Below, piece by piece: positions 27,836 through 35,857 of a DNA stretch of 64,000 nucleotides. Positions within the stretch are counted from its first letter, which is position 1. Every line of letters starts with the position of its first letter. Source of the stretch: Nitratireductor aquimarinus (GTDB lineage: Bacteria > Pseudomonadota > Alphaproteobacteria > Rhizobiales > Rhizobiaceae); the NCBI RefSeq assembly GCF_017255295.1, contig NZ_JAFKDE010000002.1:682001-746000 (forward strand). Direction: 5' to 3'. The notes under the pieces are model-generated. The model ran no database searches. It saw only the letters and a program-made list of their open reading frames with translations, and had not been told where the DNA came from. Both the position numbers and the translations under genes were made by a program.

Positions 27836-28663
27836 ATGGCGGTGATGAAGGACGATGTGCGTCAGCGCCGTGAATTTCAGAGGGCGTTGAGGTTTCTGCA
27901 GAAGGGGCCCGCCTGGCTTCAGCGCGGGGCGAAGACGGGGGCGGTGCTTCTGGATGGCGGAGAGCGGGGAACGATCTCGATCGCGCGAGATGTGCTGGAA
28001 AGGCTGAGCCGTGATGATCTGGTCTCTCGTGATGGGGAACGGGTGAAGCTGACGCAGGCGGGAAGCGCACATGCGTGCAGGCTTGGCGCGCGTCAGGAAC
28101 CTTTTCGCAGGCAGCACTGGGAGCTCGAACAGCGAAGCTTTGGCGAGGGGCTGGAGCGTGAGGTGGTGTCGGCGACATTGAGCGAATCGCCGCTCGCCCA
28201 GCTTGCCCGCCGGCGGGCGCGCAATGGCCAGCCATTTCTGAACCAGGCGGAATTCGATGCGGGGGAAAGGCTGCGCGCAGACTATACGCGCGGGCAGATT
28301 ATGCCGCGGATGAGCGCCAACTGGGTGGCGACGGTTTCGGCGGGCAGGAGGAGCGGTGGGGCAGGCGAGGGGGCCGACCTCACCGACGCGGCGCTTGCGG
28401 CGCGCCAGAGAGTGGACCGGGCGCTCAATGCGGTGGGGCCGGAACTTGCCGGCGTTCTCGTCGATATCTGCTGCTTCCTGAAAGGGCTCGAGCAGGTGGA
28501 GACGGAGCGCGGCTGGCCCGTGCGTTCAGCGAAGGTGGTGTTGAAGACGGCGCTTGGCGCGCTCGACCGCCATTATGCGCCACGGGACGCCGGGAGAGCG
28601 GCGGCGCAAAAGAAGCCCATTCTTCACTGGGGCGCTGAGGATTATCGCCCGAAAATCGCCTGA
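27836..28663 (+). CDS. DUF6456 domain-containing protein
   Basis: A 275-residue soluble protein. The N-terminal 100 residues look like a winged-helix unit (ERLSRDDLVSRDGERVKLTQ). The C-terminal half carries the conserved LVDICCFLKGLEQVETERGW and a final HWGAEDYRPKI, matching DUF6456, found mainly in alphaproteobacteria. The pairing with the DnaA domain IV protein suggests a joint DNA-binding or replication-linked role, which is inference. It starts one base after the upstream stop. Confidence 0.78.
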   Translation: MAVMKDDVRQRREFQRALRFLQKGPAWLQRGAKTGAVLLDGGERGTISIARDVLERLSRDDLVSRDGERVKLTQAGSAHACRLGARQEPFRRQHWELEQRSFGEGLEREVVSATLSESPLAQLARRRARNGQPFLNQAEFDAGERLRADYTRGQIMPRMSANWVATVSAGRRSGGAGEGADLTDAALAARQRVDRALNAVGPELAGVLVDICCFLKGLEQVETERGWPVRSAKVVLKTALGALDRHYAPRDAGRAAAQKKPILHWGAEDYRPKIA

Positions 28664-28691
28664 CGTGTGGCGCAACGATACGCCAGCGCGG

Positions 28692-28710
28692 AGGCCCATG
28701 TGGGCCTTCG
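28692..28710. terminator. Possible bidirectional terminator hairpin
   Basis: AGGCCCA TG TGGGCCT inverted repeat between the convergent DUF6456 and sufE genes. The stem is good but the trailing sequence is only moderately T-rich, so this is a weak call. Confidence 0.35.
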
Positions 28711-28731
28711 CATTTCAGTCTAGTAGGAGGT

Positions 28732-29160
28732 TTAGCCCGCTGCGGGAGCTACGGCGGCGGCCTCATCCCGGATACGCTGAACCATGGCGCGCAGGCCATT
28801 GGCGCGCTGCGGGGTAAGGTGCTCGTCGAGACCGAGCTTGCGCAGCACGTCTTCGGCATTGATGGCGAGGATTTCGCTGGCACGCTTTCCCGAAAAGAGC
28901 AGCATCATGATGGCCACCAGGCCGCGCACGATGTGAGCGTCGGAATCGCCCCTGAAGTTCAGGACCGGATCGTCGCCATCGGCGTGCTCGGTGTAAAGCC
29001 AGACCTGGCTAACGCAGCCGCGAACGCGATGCGCCTCATCCCGCGCGCTCTCCGGGTAGGCCGAAAGGCCGTTGCCCAGATCGATGATGTAGCGATAGCG
29101 CTCTTCCCAGTCGTCCAGAAAGGCGAAGTCGTCGTAGAGGGTGTCAATCGTCGTGCTCAT
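28732..29160 (-). CDS. sufE: SufE-family sulfur acceptor protein
   Basis: A 142-residue cytoplasmic protein that accepts persulfide sulfur from a cysteine desulfurase (SufS) for Fe-S cluster assembly. The catalytic Cys lies in HRVRGCVSQVWLYTE near residue 50, and ANGLRAMVQRI is the conserved C-terminal helix. ATG 29160 (MSTTIDTLYDDFAFLDDWEE) is the family start; an in-frame start at 29196 is upstream but unsupported. No other suf gene is adjacent. Confidence 0.93.
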   Translation of the reverse strand: MSTTIDTLYDDFAFLDDWEERYRYIIDLGNGLSAYPESARDEAHRVRGCVSQVWLYTEHADGDDPVLNFRGDSDAHIVRGLVAIMMLLFSGKRASEILAINAEDVLRKLGLDEHLTPQRANGLRAMVQRIRDEAAAVAPAAG

Positions 29161-29222
29161 TGGGCCGGATATAGTGATTGTCCGGCCTGTCGTCACGCAA
29201 AACCTTTTCAGGAAGGGCGCGC

Positions 29223-29573
29223 TTAGCGGTTCTCGGCGCTCTCGGGAATGCTGCCGGTGGTGATGGTGTCTTCGGGAGCGGCTGCCGCGTCGGGCGCTTC
29301 GCTGCCGCTTTCCTCGATCATCTCATAGGCCATGCGGGCGCTCTCACGGGCGCGGACGCCGATGGTCTGAAGGGCGGCGACGCCCGTGGCGCAGACTTCC
29401 GGTTTGCGCTCGCAGATGCCTGCCATGTCGCTGACCGCATCGCGGGCAGCGCTCAGAGCCTGAAGGGCGCCGATCTGCGGCGCTGCGCCATCGCCATCAT
29501 TACCGGCGCCGCCAATCGGCACAAACAGCAGAACAAGCGAAAGCCAGAAGATTGCGCGAATAAGAAAGCCCAT
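29223..29573 (-). CDS. DUF5330 domain-containing protein
   Basis: A 116-residue protein with one N-terminal hydrophobic segment (FLIRAIFWLSLVLLFVPIGG), so it is exported or membrane-anchored. The conserved core is ALSAARDAVSDMAGICERKP, with two Cys (ICERKPEVC) that could pair in the periplasm. The tail is acidic and Ala/Pro-rich. The family is confined to rhizobia and relatives and has no known function. Same strand as sufE, 60 bases upstream of it. Confidence 0.8.
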   Translation of the reverse strand: MGFLIRAIFWLSLVLLFVPIGGAGNDGDGAAPQIGALQALSAARDAVSDMAGICERKPEVCATGVAALQTIGVRARESARMAYEMIEESGSEAPDAAAAPEDTITTGSIPESAENR

Positions 29574-30036
29574 GACGTCCAGTCCCGTTTCCTGCCCCGT
29601 TTAGCTCAAGATCCAACTCAAGGGGGCGTCCCTTTCATTACCATTGCACGGTCCGGCCAAGGAGCTCTTGAGATTTTTGCTAAAATTGAAAGCAAATTTC
29701 TCTCGCATTCGAAAATGACTGCCTTCGAGACAAGTTTGCATCAAGGCCTGTGAAACGCCTTAACCTTTGATTTACCATCCAAGCGCCTGTGCCGATTGAG
29801 GTGTCGGCGATGGTCAAAGGGCGAAAGCCTGTTTTTCTGGAGGGCGGGGAGCTGCGTATTTTGTTCAGGCGGCGTTAACCATGACGACATTCAGCCGGCT
29901 TTCTACTGCGAGAAATCGGCGTTTTGCGGCCTGAGGCGGCCGTTTCCCCGTTGCGCTTATCCTTTCCTTAAACGCTCGGTGCGAGTCTCCTCAGGAACAA
30001 GAACCCGCCGAACGGACCAAACAAGAGCGCGTCGAG
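29574..30036. other. Intergenic region upstream of the sensor kinase
   Basis: About 460 bases without a recognisable gene. It contains TTAACC-type motifs, including TTAA-N7-TTTA at 29760-29774 and GTTAACC near 29875, which resemble CtrA half sites. It should hold divergent promoters for the DUF5330 gene and the histidine kinase. Confidence 0.5.
29760..29774. promoter_or_regulatory. CtrA-like half-site pair
   Basis: TTAA CCTTTGA TTTA fits the CtrA consensus TTAA-N7-TTAA with one mismatch, about 270 bases upstream of the histidine kinase start. Short AT-containing motifs can occur by chance, so this is tentative. Confidence 0.35.
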
Positions 30037-31827
30037 TTGAGTTCACGAGTATCTCCATATCCGGAGTGGCTGGCAGCCGTTTCGGCAGCATTTGAAGGGC
30101 TGATCCATCCGAGTGTCGAGCAGGGGCCCGAACGCTCGCATCAGCTCAGGCTTGCTGCCGTTCTGTTTGCCGCTCCCTTTCTGTTTGCAGGCGCTGCGGC
30201 GCAGCTTCTTGGCGCGACGGTTGGCTTTGCCCAGACGCTGGCGCTGGCGAGCGCCGTGTTCGCCGCGAGCTGGCTGACGGCTGCCCTGCTTCTGGCAACC
30301 GGACGGCGCAGGCTCGTCGAAGCCGGCGCGCTTGTCATGGCTGTTCCGGCTGTTGCGGCGCTGATCGCGATTGCCGGCGGGGTTTCCTCGCCGATGACGC
30401 TGCTGGCCGGGGCGCTGGCCGCAGAATGCTACTGGATTGCCCGGACCCGTCGCGCGGCGATGACCGGCGCTTTCGCCGGTGCGGTCGCGGTGGCGCTCTC
30501 CTTCGGCGCAGGCACTCTTGGTTTTGGTGGTCTGCCTTCCGTGACGCCTTCGGCTGCACAATGGCTCGTGCCGCTCATCTACGTTGCAACGCTTGGCCTT
30601 CGCTTCACCGTGAAAGAGCCGGCGCGTGCGGACGCGGATGCGGCTCCCGAAGCCTCCGGCATTGAAGAGCGCATGAGCGCAGTGCTGCTTCGCGTGAACC
30701 GTTCCGGCGATGTGATGCACGCATCCAGCCAGGCTGAAACTCTTCTGAACGTGCGTTCGGACATTCTTCTCGGCAATGGTTTTTTCCAGCGCATTCATGT
30801 GGCCGACCGCGTCGCCTATCTGTGCGCCGTCTCCGATATCAATGAAGGCGCCGAGGCGCGTACGATCAGCATGCGCCTGCGCATGCCGGTGGAACAGGGC
30901 GCACTGCGCGCACCGGGTTACCGCCAGTTCGGTGTCGAACTCCTGTCGGCAGCCGGCGAGGGCGGGGCCGTTGTCATTCTGCGCGATGAAGCCGGCATGG
31001 CCGAGCTGGAGCATGATCTGGCGAGCGCCCGCGAAGAGGCGCGTGTGGCGAAGGTAGAGAGCAAGCGTATGCTGGCTGCCGTCAGCCACGAACTGCGCAC
31101 GCCGCTGAATGCCATTCTGGGCTTCTCCGACACACTTCTTTCGGAGATTTTCGGGCAGCTTTCCAACGAGAAGCAGCGCGAATATGTGCGGCTGATCAAT
31201 GAGGCTGGCGGTCATCTTCTCTCGGTGGTGAACTCGACGCTGGAAATCTCCAAGCTTGAGGCCGGCACCTACACGCTTCATCCCGAGGCCTTCCGGTTCA
31301 GCGAAGTGGTTGACCCGAGTGTTGCCTTCGTTCAGGGGGATGCATCGGCGCGGTCCATCGACATCGAGGTCGCCATTGCCGACTCGGTTGGCGTGGTCTA
31401 TTGCGACCGGCGCGCCGTGCAGCAGGTGCTGATCAATCTCCTGTCGAATGCGGTCAAATTCTCGCATGCGAACGGCAAGGTAAGCGTTTTGGCCGAGCGT
31501 TCAGGAAACCGGCTGGACTTCAGCGTTTCCGACAATGGCGTGGGCATCGCAGCTGCCGATCTGGAGCGGATTGGCGAGCCGTTTGCCCAGGTGCGCACCG
31601 ACGAGACGCGGCATGTGGAAGGGACGGGCCTCGGCCTCGCACTGGCGAAAGGGCTTGTCGGCCTTCAGGGCGGTGGCATGACCATCGACAGCGCCCCCGG
31701 CGAGGGCACGCGGGTGAGCATTTCCCTGCCGGTCGGCGTCGGCGAGGACAAGGATCAGAATACCGGTAACGGCAAACCGGCGATTGACGATGAGTGGAGC
31801 GATGAAGAATACCGCAAGACGGCCTGA
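30037..31827 (+). CDS. Membrane sensor histidine kinase with PAS-like domain
   Basis: A 596-residue kinase. Residues about 40-190 hold five or six membrane helices, about 205-325 a PAS-like sensor region, and then a HisKA domain with phospho-acceptor His351 in LAAVSHELRTPLNAILGFSD. The ATPase domain has VLINLLSNAVKFS, VSDNGVGIA and VEGTGLGLALAKGLV. The H-box is of the PleC/DivJ type that feeds the DivK-CtrA pathway in alphaproteobacteria, and the multi-helix N-terminus recalls DivJ. That assignment is inference. No response regulator is adjacent. Its 3' end overlaps the peptidoglycan-binding gene. Confidence 0.85.
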   Translation: MSSRVSPYPEWLAAVSAAFEGLIHPSVEQGPERSHQLRLAAVLFAAPFLFAGAAAQLLGATVGFAQTLALASAVFAASWLTAALLLATGRRRLVEAGALVMAVPAVAALIAIAGGVSSPMTLLAGALAAECYWIARTRRAAMTGAFAGAVAVALSFGAGTLGFGGLPSVTPSAAQWLVPLIYVATLGLRFTVKEPARADADAAPEASGIEERMSAVLLRVNRSGDVMHASSQAETLLNVRSDILLGNGFFQRIHVADRVAYLCAVSDINEGAEARTISMRLRMPVEQGALRAPGYRQFGVELLSAAGEGGAVVILRDEAGMAELEHDLASAREEARVAKVESKRMLAAVSHELRTPLNAILGFSDTLLSEIFGQLSNEKQREYVRLINEAGGHLLSVVNSTLEISKLEAGTYTLHPEAFRFSEVVDPSVAFVQGDASARSIDIEVAIADSVGVVYCDRRAVQQVLINLLSNAVKFSHANGKVSVLAERSGNRLDFSVSDNGVGIAAADLERIGEPFAQVRTDETRHVEGTGLGLALAKGLVGLQGGGMTIDSAPGEGTRVSISLPVGVGEDKDQNTGNGKPAIDDEWSDEEYRKTA

Positions 31828-32743
31828 ACCGGAGGTCACCTTTGGAACCCTGCTGCGCGCCGGTGCGGCCGGTGCAGGGATGGCCATCGCCCGCAACCCG
31901 ATTGCGGTTGGCGGGGCGACGGCCTTCGCCGTGGCGTTTTCCTTCGTTTCTGCAAATGCGCTCTGGTATCAGCCGCATTTTCACGCCGGCGCGCTGATCT
32001 CAACGCGCGAACCCGTCTTCGTTGAAACGACGCCTGCGCCGACCTTCCCGGCTGCGGTGGAGGATGTGCCGAGCCAGGCGCCGCGCCAGATCGCGCCTGA
32101 CCGGGACACGACCGGTGCGATACCGGTGCAGCGGCCCGATGTTCTTCAGGGCGGCGATCCGGTCGTGCGCAAGGTGCAGAAGGTTCTGGAAGATCTCGGC
32201 CTCTATCACGGAACGATTGACGGTCTGCAGGGCGCGGCCACGCGCACGGCAATCGGCAATTATCGGCGCATCGTGGGGCTGGATTCCAATCCGGTCGTCG
32301 ATGAGGCGCTGCTGCGCCAGTTGGGGCTCTCGAACGCCACGGCTGCAACGGAGCAGGCTCCGGGCACGCCCTCGGTCGTGCAAACCCCGACAGTGGTACC
32401 AATCCCGACGCCCCGGCCCGCCTATCAGCCGCAGGCAGCGCAAGCGCAGCCCGCAATGGCCACAAGGCCGCAGACGGCAAGCGTTCCGGTTCCCGCCGCC
32501 GAAGTGCCGCAGCCGCGCGTGCAGACCGCAGCGCTGGAAGCGGTTGAGGCCGATCCCACCATCATGCGGGTTCAGGCGGGCCTGAAAGCCTTCGGCAATG
32601 ATGCGATCACGGTGGATGGCATCCTCGGCCAGGACACGCAGACGGCGATCCGGGAGTTTCAGAGCCTGTTCGGCCTGCCGGTCACCGGTCGCCCTGATGA
32701 CACTTTCCTTGCCAAGATGCGCGAAGTCGGCCTGACCAATTGA
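31790..32743 (+). CDS. Peptidoglycan-binding domain protein (two repeats), membrane-anchored
   Basis: About 317 residues. One membrane helix near residues 25-55 (AIARNPIAVGGATAFAVAFS) places the rest in the periplasm. Two peptidoglycan-binding type 1 domains follow: one near residues 120-180 (VLEDLGLYHGTIDGLQGAAT) and one at the C-terminus (GILGQDTQTAIREFQSLFGL). They are separated by a long Pro/Ala/Gln linker. No catalytic domain is present, so it probably tethers something to the wall. Overlap with the kinase gene by about 38 bp implies co-expression. ATGs at 31790 and 31802 are both possible starts. Confidence 0.8.
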   Translation: MSGAMKNTARRPEPEVTFGTLLRAGAAGAGMAIARNPIAVGGATAFAVAFSFVSANALWYQPHFHAGALISTREPVFVETTPAPTFPAAVEDVPSQAPRQIAPDRDTTGAIPVQRPDVLQGGDPVVRKVQKVLEDLGLYHGTIDGLQGAATRTAIGNYRRIVGLDSNPVVDEALLRQLGLSNATAATEQAPGTPSVVQTPTVVPIPTPRPAYQPQAAQAQPAMATRPQTASVPVPAAEVPQPRVQTAALEAVEADPTIMRVQAGLKAFGNDAITVDGILGQDTQTAIREFQSLFGLPVTGRPDDTFLAKMREVGLTN

Positions 32744-32841
32744 CGGGCCAGACCGGCCCTTGCACAGGGGCGGTGTGCGTGGGATTACCCGTGCCGTCTG
32801 TTTTGCACGGCTGAAACTGCGGCGAGGAGCCCGATGCGCCT

Positions 32842-33189
32842 ATGCGTTTGACCAGCGATTTCTGGGTCTCTGCCCTGACCAAAAGGCTGTTTGCGGAGGG
32901 TGGTTTTGCAACCGTCCTGCAAAAGGGCGCGCGCGAAGCCGGCACAATCTACATTCTGTTGCGCAACAGGCTTGGCGAGCAGGCGCTTTATGGGCCGGCG
33001 GCCCAGGCCGTTTATGACGAGGCGCGCCCCAATGAGCGCCGGTTTGCGCTGATCGTGCAGAATGACGAGGAGGCGATCGAAAAGCGCCTCGAACGCGAGC
33101 GTCGGTTCGATCCGGATTTCTGGCTTGTGGAGATCGAGGTCATGAACCTCGATGAGGCGGAGCGCTATTTCGAGATTGCCACCGGCTGA
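32842..33189 (+). CDS. DUF1491 family protein
   Basis: A 115-residue soluble protein matching DUF1491 along its whole length. Conserved features are RLTSDFWVSALTKRLFAEGG at the start, GTIYILLRNR and RRFDPDFWLVEIE. Function unknown; the family is restricted to alphaproteobacteria. Its last 25 bases overlap the convergent DUF2336 gene. Confidence 0.85.
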   Translation: MRLTSDFWVSALTKRLFAEGGFATVLQKGAREAGTIYILLRNRLGEQALYGPAAQAVYDEARPNERRFALIVQNDEEAIEKRLERERRFDPDFWLVEIEVMNLDEAERYFEIATG

Positions 33190-34079
33190 TCGGCATGGCC
33201 CGGCGAGCTGGTGCCGTCCCGCCAGCTCTGCAGCCTGTGCCGTGCATTGTCGGCAGACAGGGCGCGGTAACGCTCCAGGAAAAAGCCGATGGCGCTGCGC
33301 TGTGAGAACAGTTTTGGAAACACGGCTGCGGTCAGGAGGAACGCCTCCGCATCCTCAAAGCCGAGCGCCTTCAGGACGATGATCAGTTCGCCATAGGTGG
33401 GAAAACCCGTGATCTCGCGGGCGGCATCTGAAGAAATTCCCAGAAGCTCTGTGAGCGCGGCTTCGAAGGCTCCATTTTCGCTGGAGAAGACGGCTTCGCG
33501 CAGTATCGCACCGGCAGTCTCAAGCGTCGGCAAGGGCCTGTCGATGCGCTGGCGGGCAGCCGGAGCCTGTGTGTTGGCTGCGCTCATGATGAGGCGCAGG
33601 CGATCGCGGACATCAGCCTCGCTGGCGCTTCCGGCGGACGGTGCGGTCTGCTCATCATCATGCGCCTGCGCCGACAATGCGCGCACGAGTGCGGCAATGG
33701 CCGGGTTGAGGTGCGCGCGACGGCCGATGACCCGCGCGTGGGGCTGCCCGTGCCGCGCGATCAGGCCGATGAGATCGACATCCGAAAGGGCGGGCGAGCG
33801 GACCAGAAGGGGCGCGCAGATTTCCGCCGGCTCGTCGGTCAGCCTGCGCAGGAGCCCGGGGGGCGGCGTTGCGAAATCGGACAGGACCGCAGCGGCGTAG
33901 CGGCGGGTCTCTGCGGCGATCAGCGGATAGAGCGGCAGGGCGAGGTCGTCCAGTTGCGCAATCTCGCGTCTGGTCGGTCGCGTCAGCGACACGAAAGCGG
34001 ATATGGCAGCACGGAACAGGCGCTCCGGTCTATGCGCTTCCCCGCCCGAAGCCAGTTGCCTGAATACAGCGGATGACAC
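33165..34079 (-). CDS. DUF2336 domain-containing protein
   Basis: A 304-residue, mostly helical cytoplasmic protein assigned to DUF2336 by its repeated helix pattern, including VLSDFATPPPGLLRRLTDEP and SPALSDVDLIGLIARHGQPH, which resembles HEAT-like repeats. Other alphaproteobacterial members have been linked to cell-cycle or chemotaxis-like control, but nothing here identifies a partner. It lacks a signal or membrane helix. Confidence 0.75.
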   Translation of the reverse strand: MSSAVFRQLASGGEAHRPERLFRAAISAFVSLTRPTRREIAQLDDLALPLYPLIAAETRRYAAAVLSDFATPPPGLLRRLTDEPAEICAPLLVRSPALSDVDLIGLIARHGQPHARVIGRRAHLNPAIAALVRALSAQAHDDEQTAPSAGSASEADVRDRLRLIMSAANTQAPAARQRIDRPLPTLETAGAILREAVFSSENGAFEAALTELLGISSDAAREITGFPTYGELIIVLKALGFEDAEAFLLTAAVFPKLFSQRSAIGFFLERYRALSADNARHRLQSWRDGTSSPGHADQPVAISK

Positions 34080-34314
34080 GCAGACCTAAACCTCCAGAAA
34101 CACGAATGGTTACATGAAACGCCATCGGGCGGACGCGCCAATGCCCGATGCCTGGTTAGAATTACACGAATTCCCTTAGCAAGCTGTTAACCGGTTTCTT
34201 TAGAGTTCCGTTCAGAAACGGATTGTCAGGGGTAACGAAACCTTAACCATGTGCTGCCTTACTCAGTAACGGAGGCGTTGCGTACCACTCCGTCACAGAA
34301 AGGGACGCGATGTC

Positions 34315-34506
34315 ATGGCAACGATATTGAGCTTCGTACCAGCAGCAAAAAAGAGTTCGGCAAATGTGCCGAGGCAGCGCCGTTCGGACGCCGCGATCAT
34401 CATCTTTCCCGGCGTGCGCTATGAGCAGCATCCGGATATGGGGCCGGAGGATGACAGCGGTGGCAACCAGCCGAAAAGCGTCGGCCGGCGTGTGACGAAA
34501 CGCTAG
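34315..34506 (+). CDS. Small conserved rhizobial protein
   Basis: A 63-residue basic protein with the central block AAIIIFPGVRYEQH, which recurs in short rhizobial proteins of unknown function. It is monocistronic. The upstream region has GTTAACCGG and CCTTAACCATG motifs of CtrA type. Start is ATG 34315 behind GGGACG. A palindromic repeat begins right at its stop. Confidence 0.65.
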   Translation: MATILSFVPAAKKSSANVPRQRRSDAAIIIFPGVRYEQHPDMGPEDDSGGNQPKSVGRRVTKR

Positions 34507-34610
34507 GGCATTTCCGCTTTTCGTCGAATCGCAAAAACGCTTTCATTCATTGTTCTTGTGCAATTCCGGACGGAAAACCGGCTCCCACTTTTCCTGGAAT
34601 TGCTCTGGCC
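34506..34610. repeat. Intergenic palindromic repeat, copy B
   Basis: Contains TTTCCGCTTTTCGTCGAATC, then a hairpin from GCAATTCC (34560) to GGAATTGC (34603) enclosing GGACGGAAAACCGG. It shares these blocks with copies at 16261-16355 and 48570-48617. Located directly after a small gene, where it may act as a terminator. Confidence 0.7.
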
Positions 34611-34652
34611 AAACAGGCGGACCGGAGAGCGGGCCTGAGCGCGCGCGTGAAC

Positions 34653-35195
34653 TCAAAGTGCCGAGCAGCGCAGTTCCTGAAAGAAACGCTCGATTGTGGC
34701 GCGCCAGCTCTTGTCTGGCTGAAAGACCCGCACGACAACTATGCCTTCGTCCAGATCGGTCTGGGCAATGAGTGAGGTGCTCACCATCTCAGGCATTTCC
34801 TTGCGCAACTCCAGAAGTTGCGGTGCGTTCATGATCAGCGCATCGAGTTTTCCATTCTCGGCGCCGCGGTCGTTTACATTGAAAACATTGATTCCGTCGC
34901 GGTCGTAGACCGAGAAAGACCAGAAGGGCACGCGGGTTTCTGCACTGAGCCAGGTCATGCCGTTTTCGAGATCGAACCGGCAGGCAGCCTCCTCAAGAAA
35001 TGGATTCTGCTTCTCTGCCAGCAGCGCGTTGGCATCGTCCTTGCCGAGGCGCGTGAATGTGTAAAGGTCGTGCTTTGCGGCGAGCGCGGACCACATGTCC
35101 CGTTCCGAATAGGCGGGTAGCAGAAACAGGATGGCGAGATGGACGGCGGCTGCGCCGAAGAGGCCGAGAAGGACAAGGTGCGCAAATCTAAGCAT
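34653..35195 (-). CDS. DUF1254 domain-containing protein, membrane-anchored
   Basis: A 180-residue protein with an N-terminal helix (MLRFAHLVLLGLFGAAAVHL) and a periplasmic domain of the DUF1254 type (CRFDLENGMTWLSAETRVPF, then FWSFSVYDRDGINVFNVNDR). In many bacteria DUF1254 and DUF1214 form one protein; here they are separate coupled genes. Start ATG 35195 overlaps the DUF1214 stop. Function unknown. Confidence 0.78.
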   Translation of the reverse strand: MLRFAHLVLLGLFGAAAVHLAILFLLPAYSERDMWSALAAKHDLYTFTRLGKDDANALLAEKQNPFLEEAACRFDLENGMTWLSAETRVPFWSFSVYDRDGINVFNVNDRGAENGKLDALIMNAPQLLELRKEMPEMVSTSLIAQTDLDEGIVVVRVFQPDKSWRATIERFFQELRCSAL

Positions 35196-35772
35196 CGCAG
35201 CCCGTCCGCATGATGACCGGAAGCCGGGTTTCGCCAACGCTGGACTCGGTAAACAGCGGGGTGTCGACCAGCGTCAGAACTATGCGCATGGGGCCGGGGC
35301 CCGTGGTGGCGATCCAGTTGTCCGGATGGGCATGTGGCGAAACCATGATGCGCAGGGGGGTGTTTCGTCGCCAGACCAGGGACTGTGAGTGGAGTGCGGA
35401 TGCAAACCGCGCCGGCGCGGGCAGGGGGCGACGTTCAAGATCCGTCAGGTGCAGGGTGAAAAACCGGGTGGGCGGCATGTCGCCACGGATCATATAGCTG
35501 CATTCGCGCAGAAGCGGACGGCGCAGACTGTCCTGAGTGGCGGTGATTACGATGCCTTCTGCGTTTCCGAGCGCAAGCGTGCCCAGGCGAGCGCTGCGCG
35601 CACGTGCATAGGGATCGGCGTCGCTGGTGCCTTCATTGGGAAATGTAACCCAGGGACCGATTTCACTCGAACCGATCGTGCGGGTGGATTCCAGCGCAAG
35701 CCATGCCGTGCCGGCACCGCCGCCAAGGGCGATGAGCAGAACCACTGCCACCTGGAAAACAGACTTCAGCAT
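35188..35772 (-). CDS. DUF1214 domain-containing protein, membrane-anchored
   Basis: A 194-residue protein with an N-terminal hydrophobic anchor (VFQVAVVLLIALGGGAGTAW). The DUF1214 core shows FFTLHLTDLERRPLPAPARF, MVSPHAHPDNWI and GPMRIVLTLVDTPLF. First gene of a two-gene operon with the DUF1254 gene, with translational overlap. No enzymatic residues are obvious. Confidence 0.8.
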   Translation of the reverse strand: MLKSVFQVAVVLLIALGGGAGTAWLALESTRTIGSSEIGPWVTFPNEGTSDADPYARARSARLGTLALGNAEGIVITATQDSLRRPLLRECSYMIRGDMPPTRFFTLHLTDLERRPLPAPARFASALHSQSLVWRRNTPLRIMVSPHAHPDNWIATTGPGPMRIVLTLVDTPLFTESSVGETRLPVIMRTGCDA

Positions 35773-35857
35773 GTGATGCCCGACAAAAAACGGAGGGCCC
35801 CGGATAGCCTGATTTCAACCGCAGGTTCAAGAGGTTTGAAGTGTGCCGGGCCGGGCA

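Noticed and set aside
34186-34250. Several TTAACC motifs as CtrA sites upstream of the small 63-residue gene
   Set aside because: Half sites are not spaced as TTAA-N7-TTAA; too short to support on their own.
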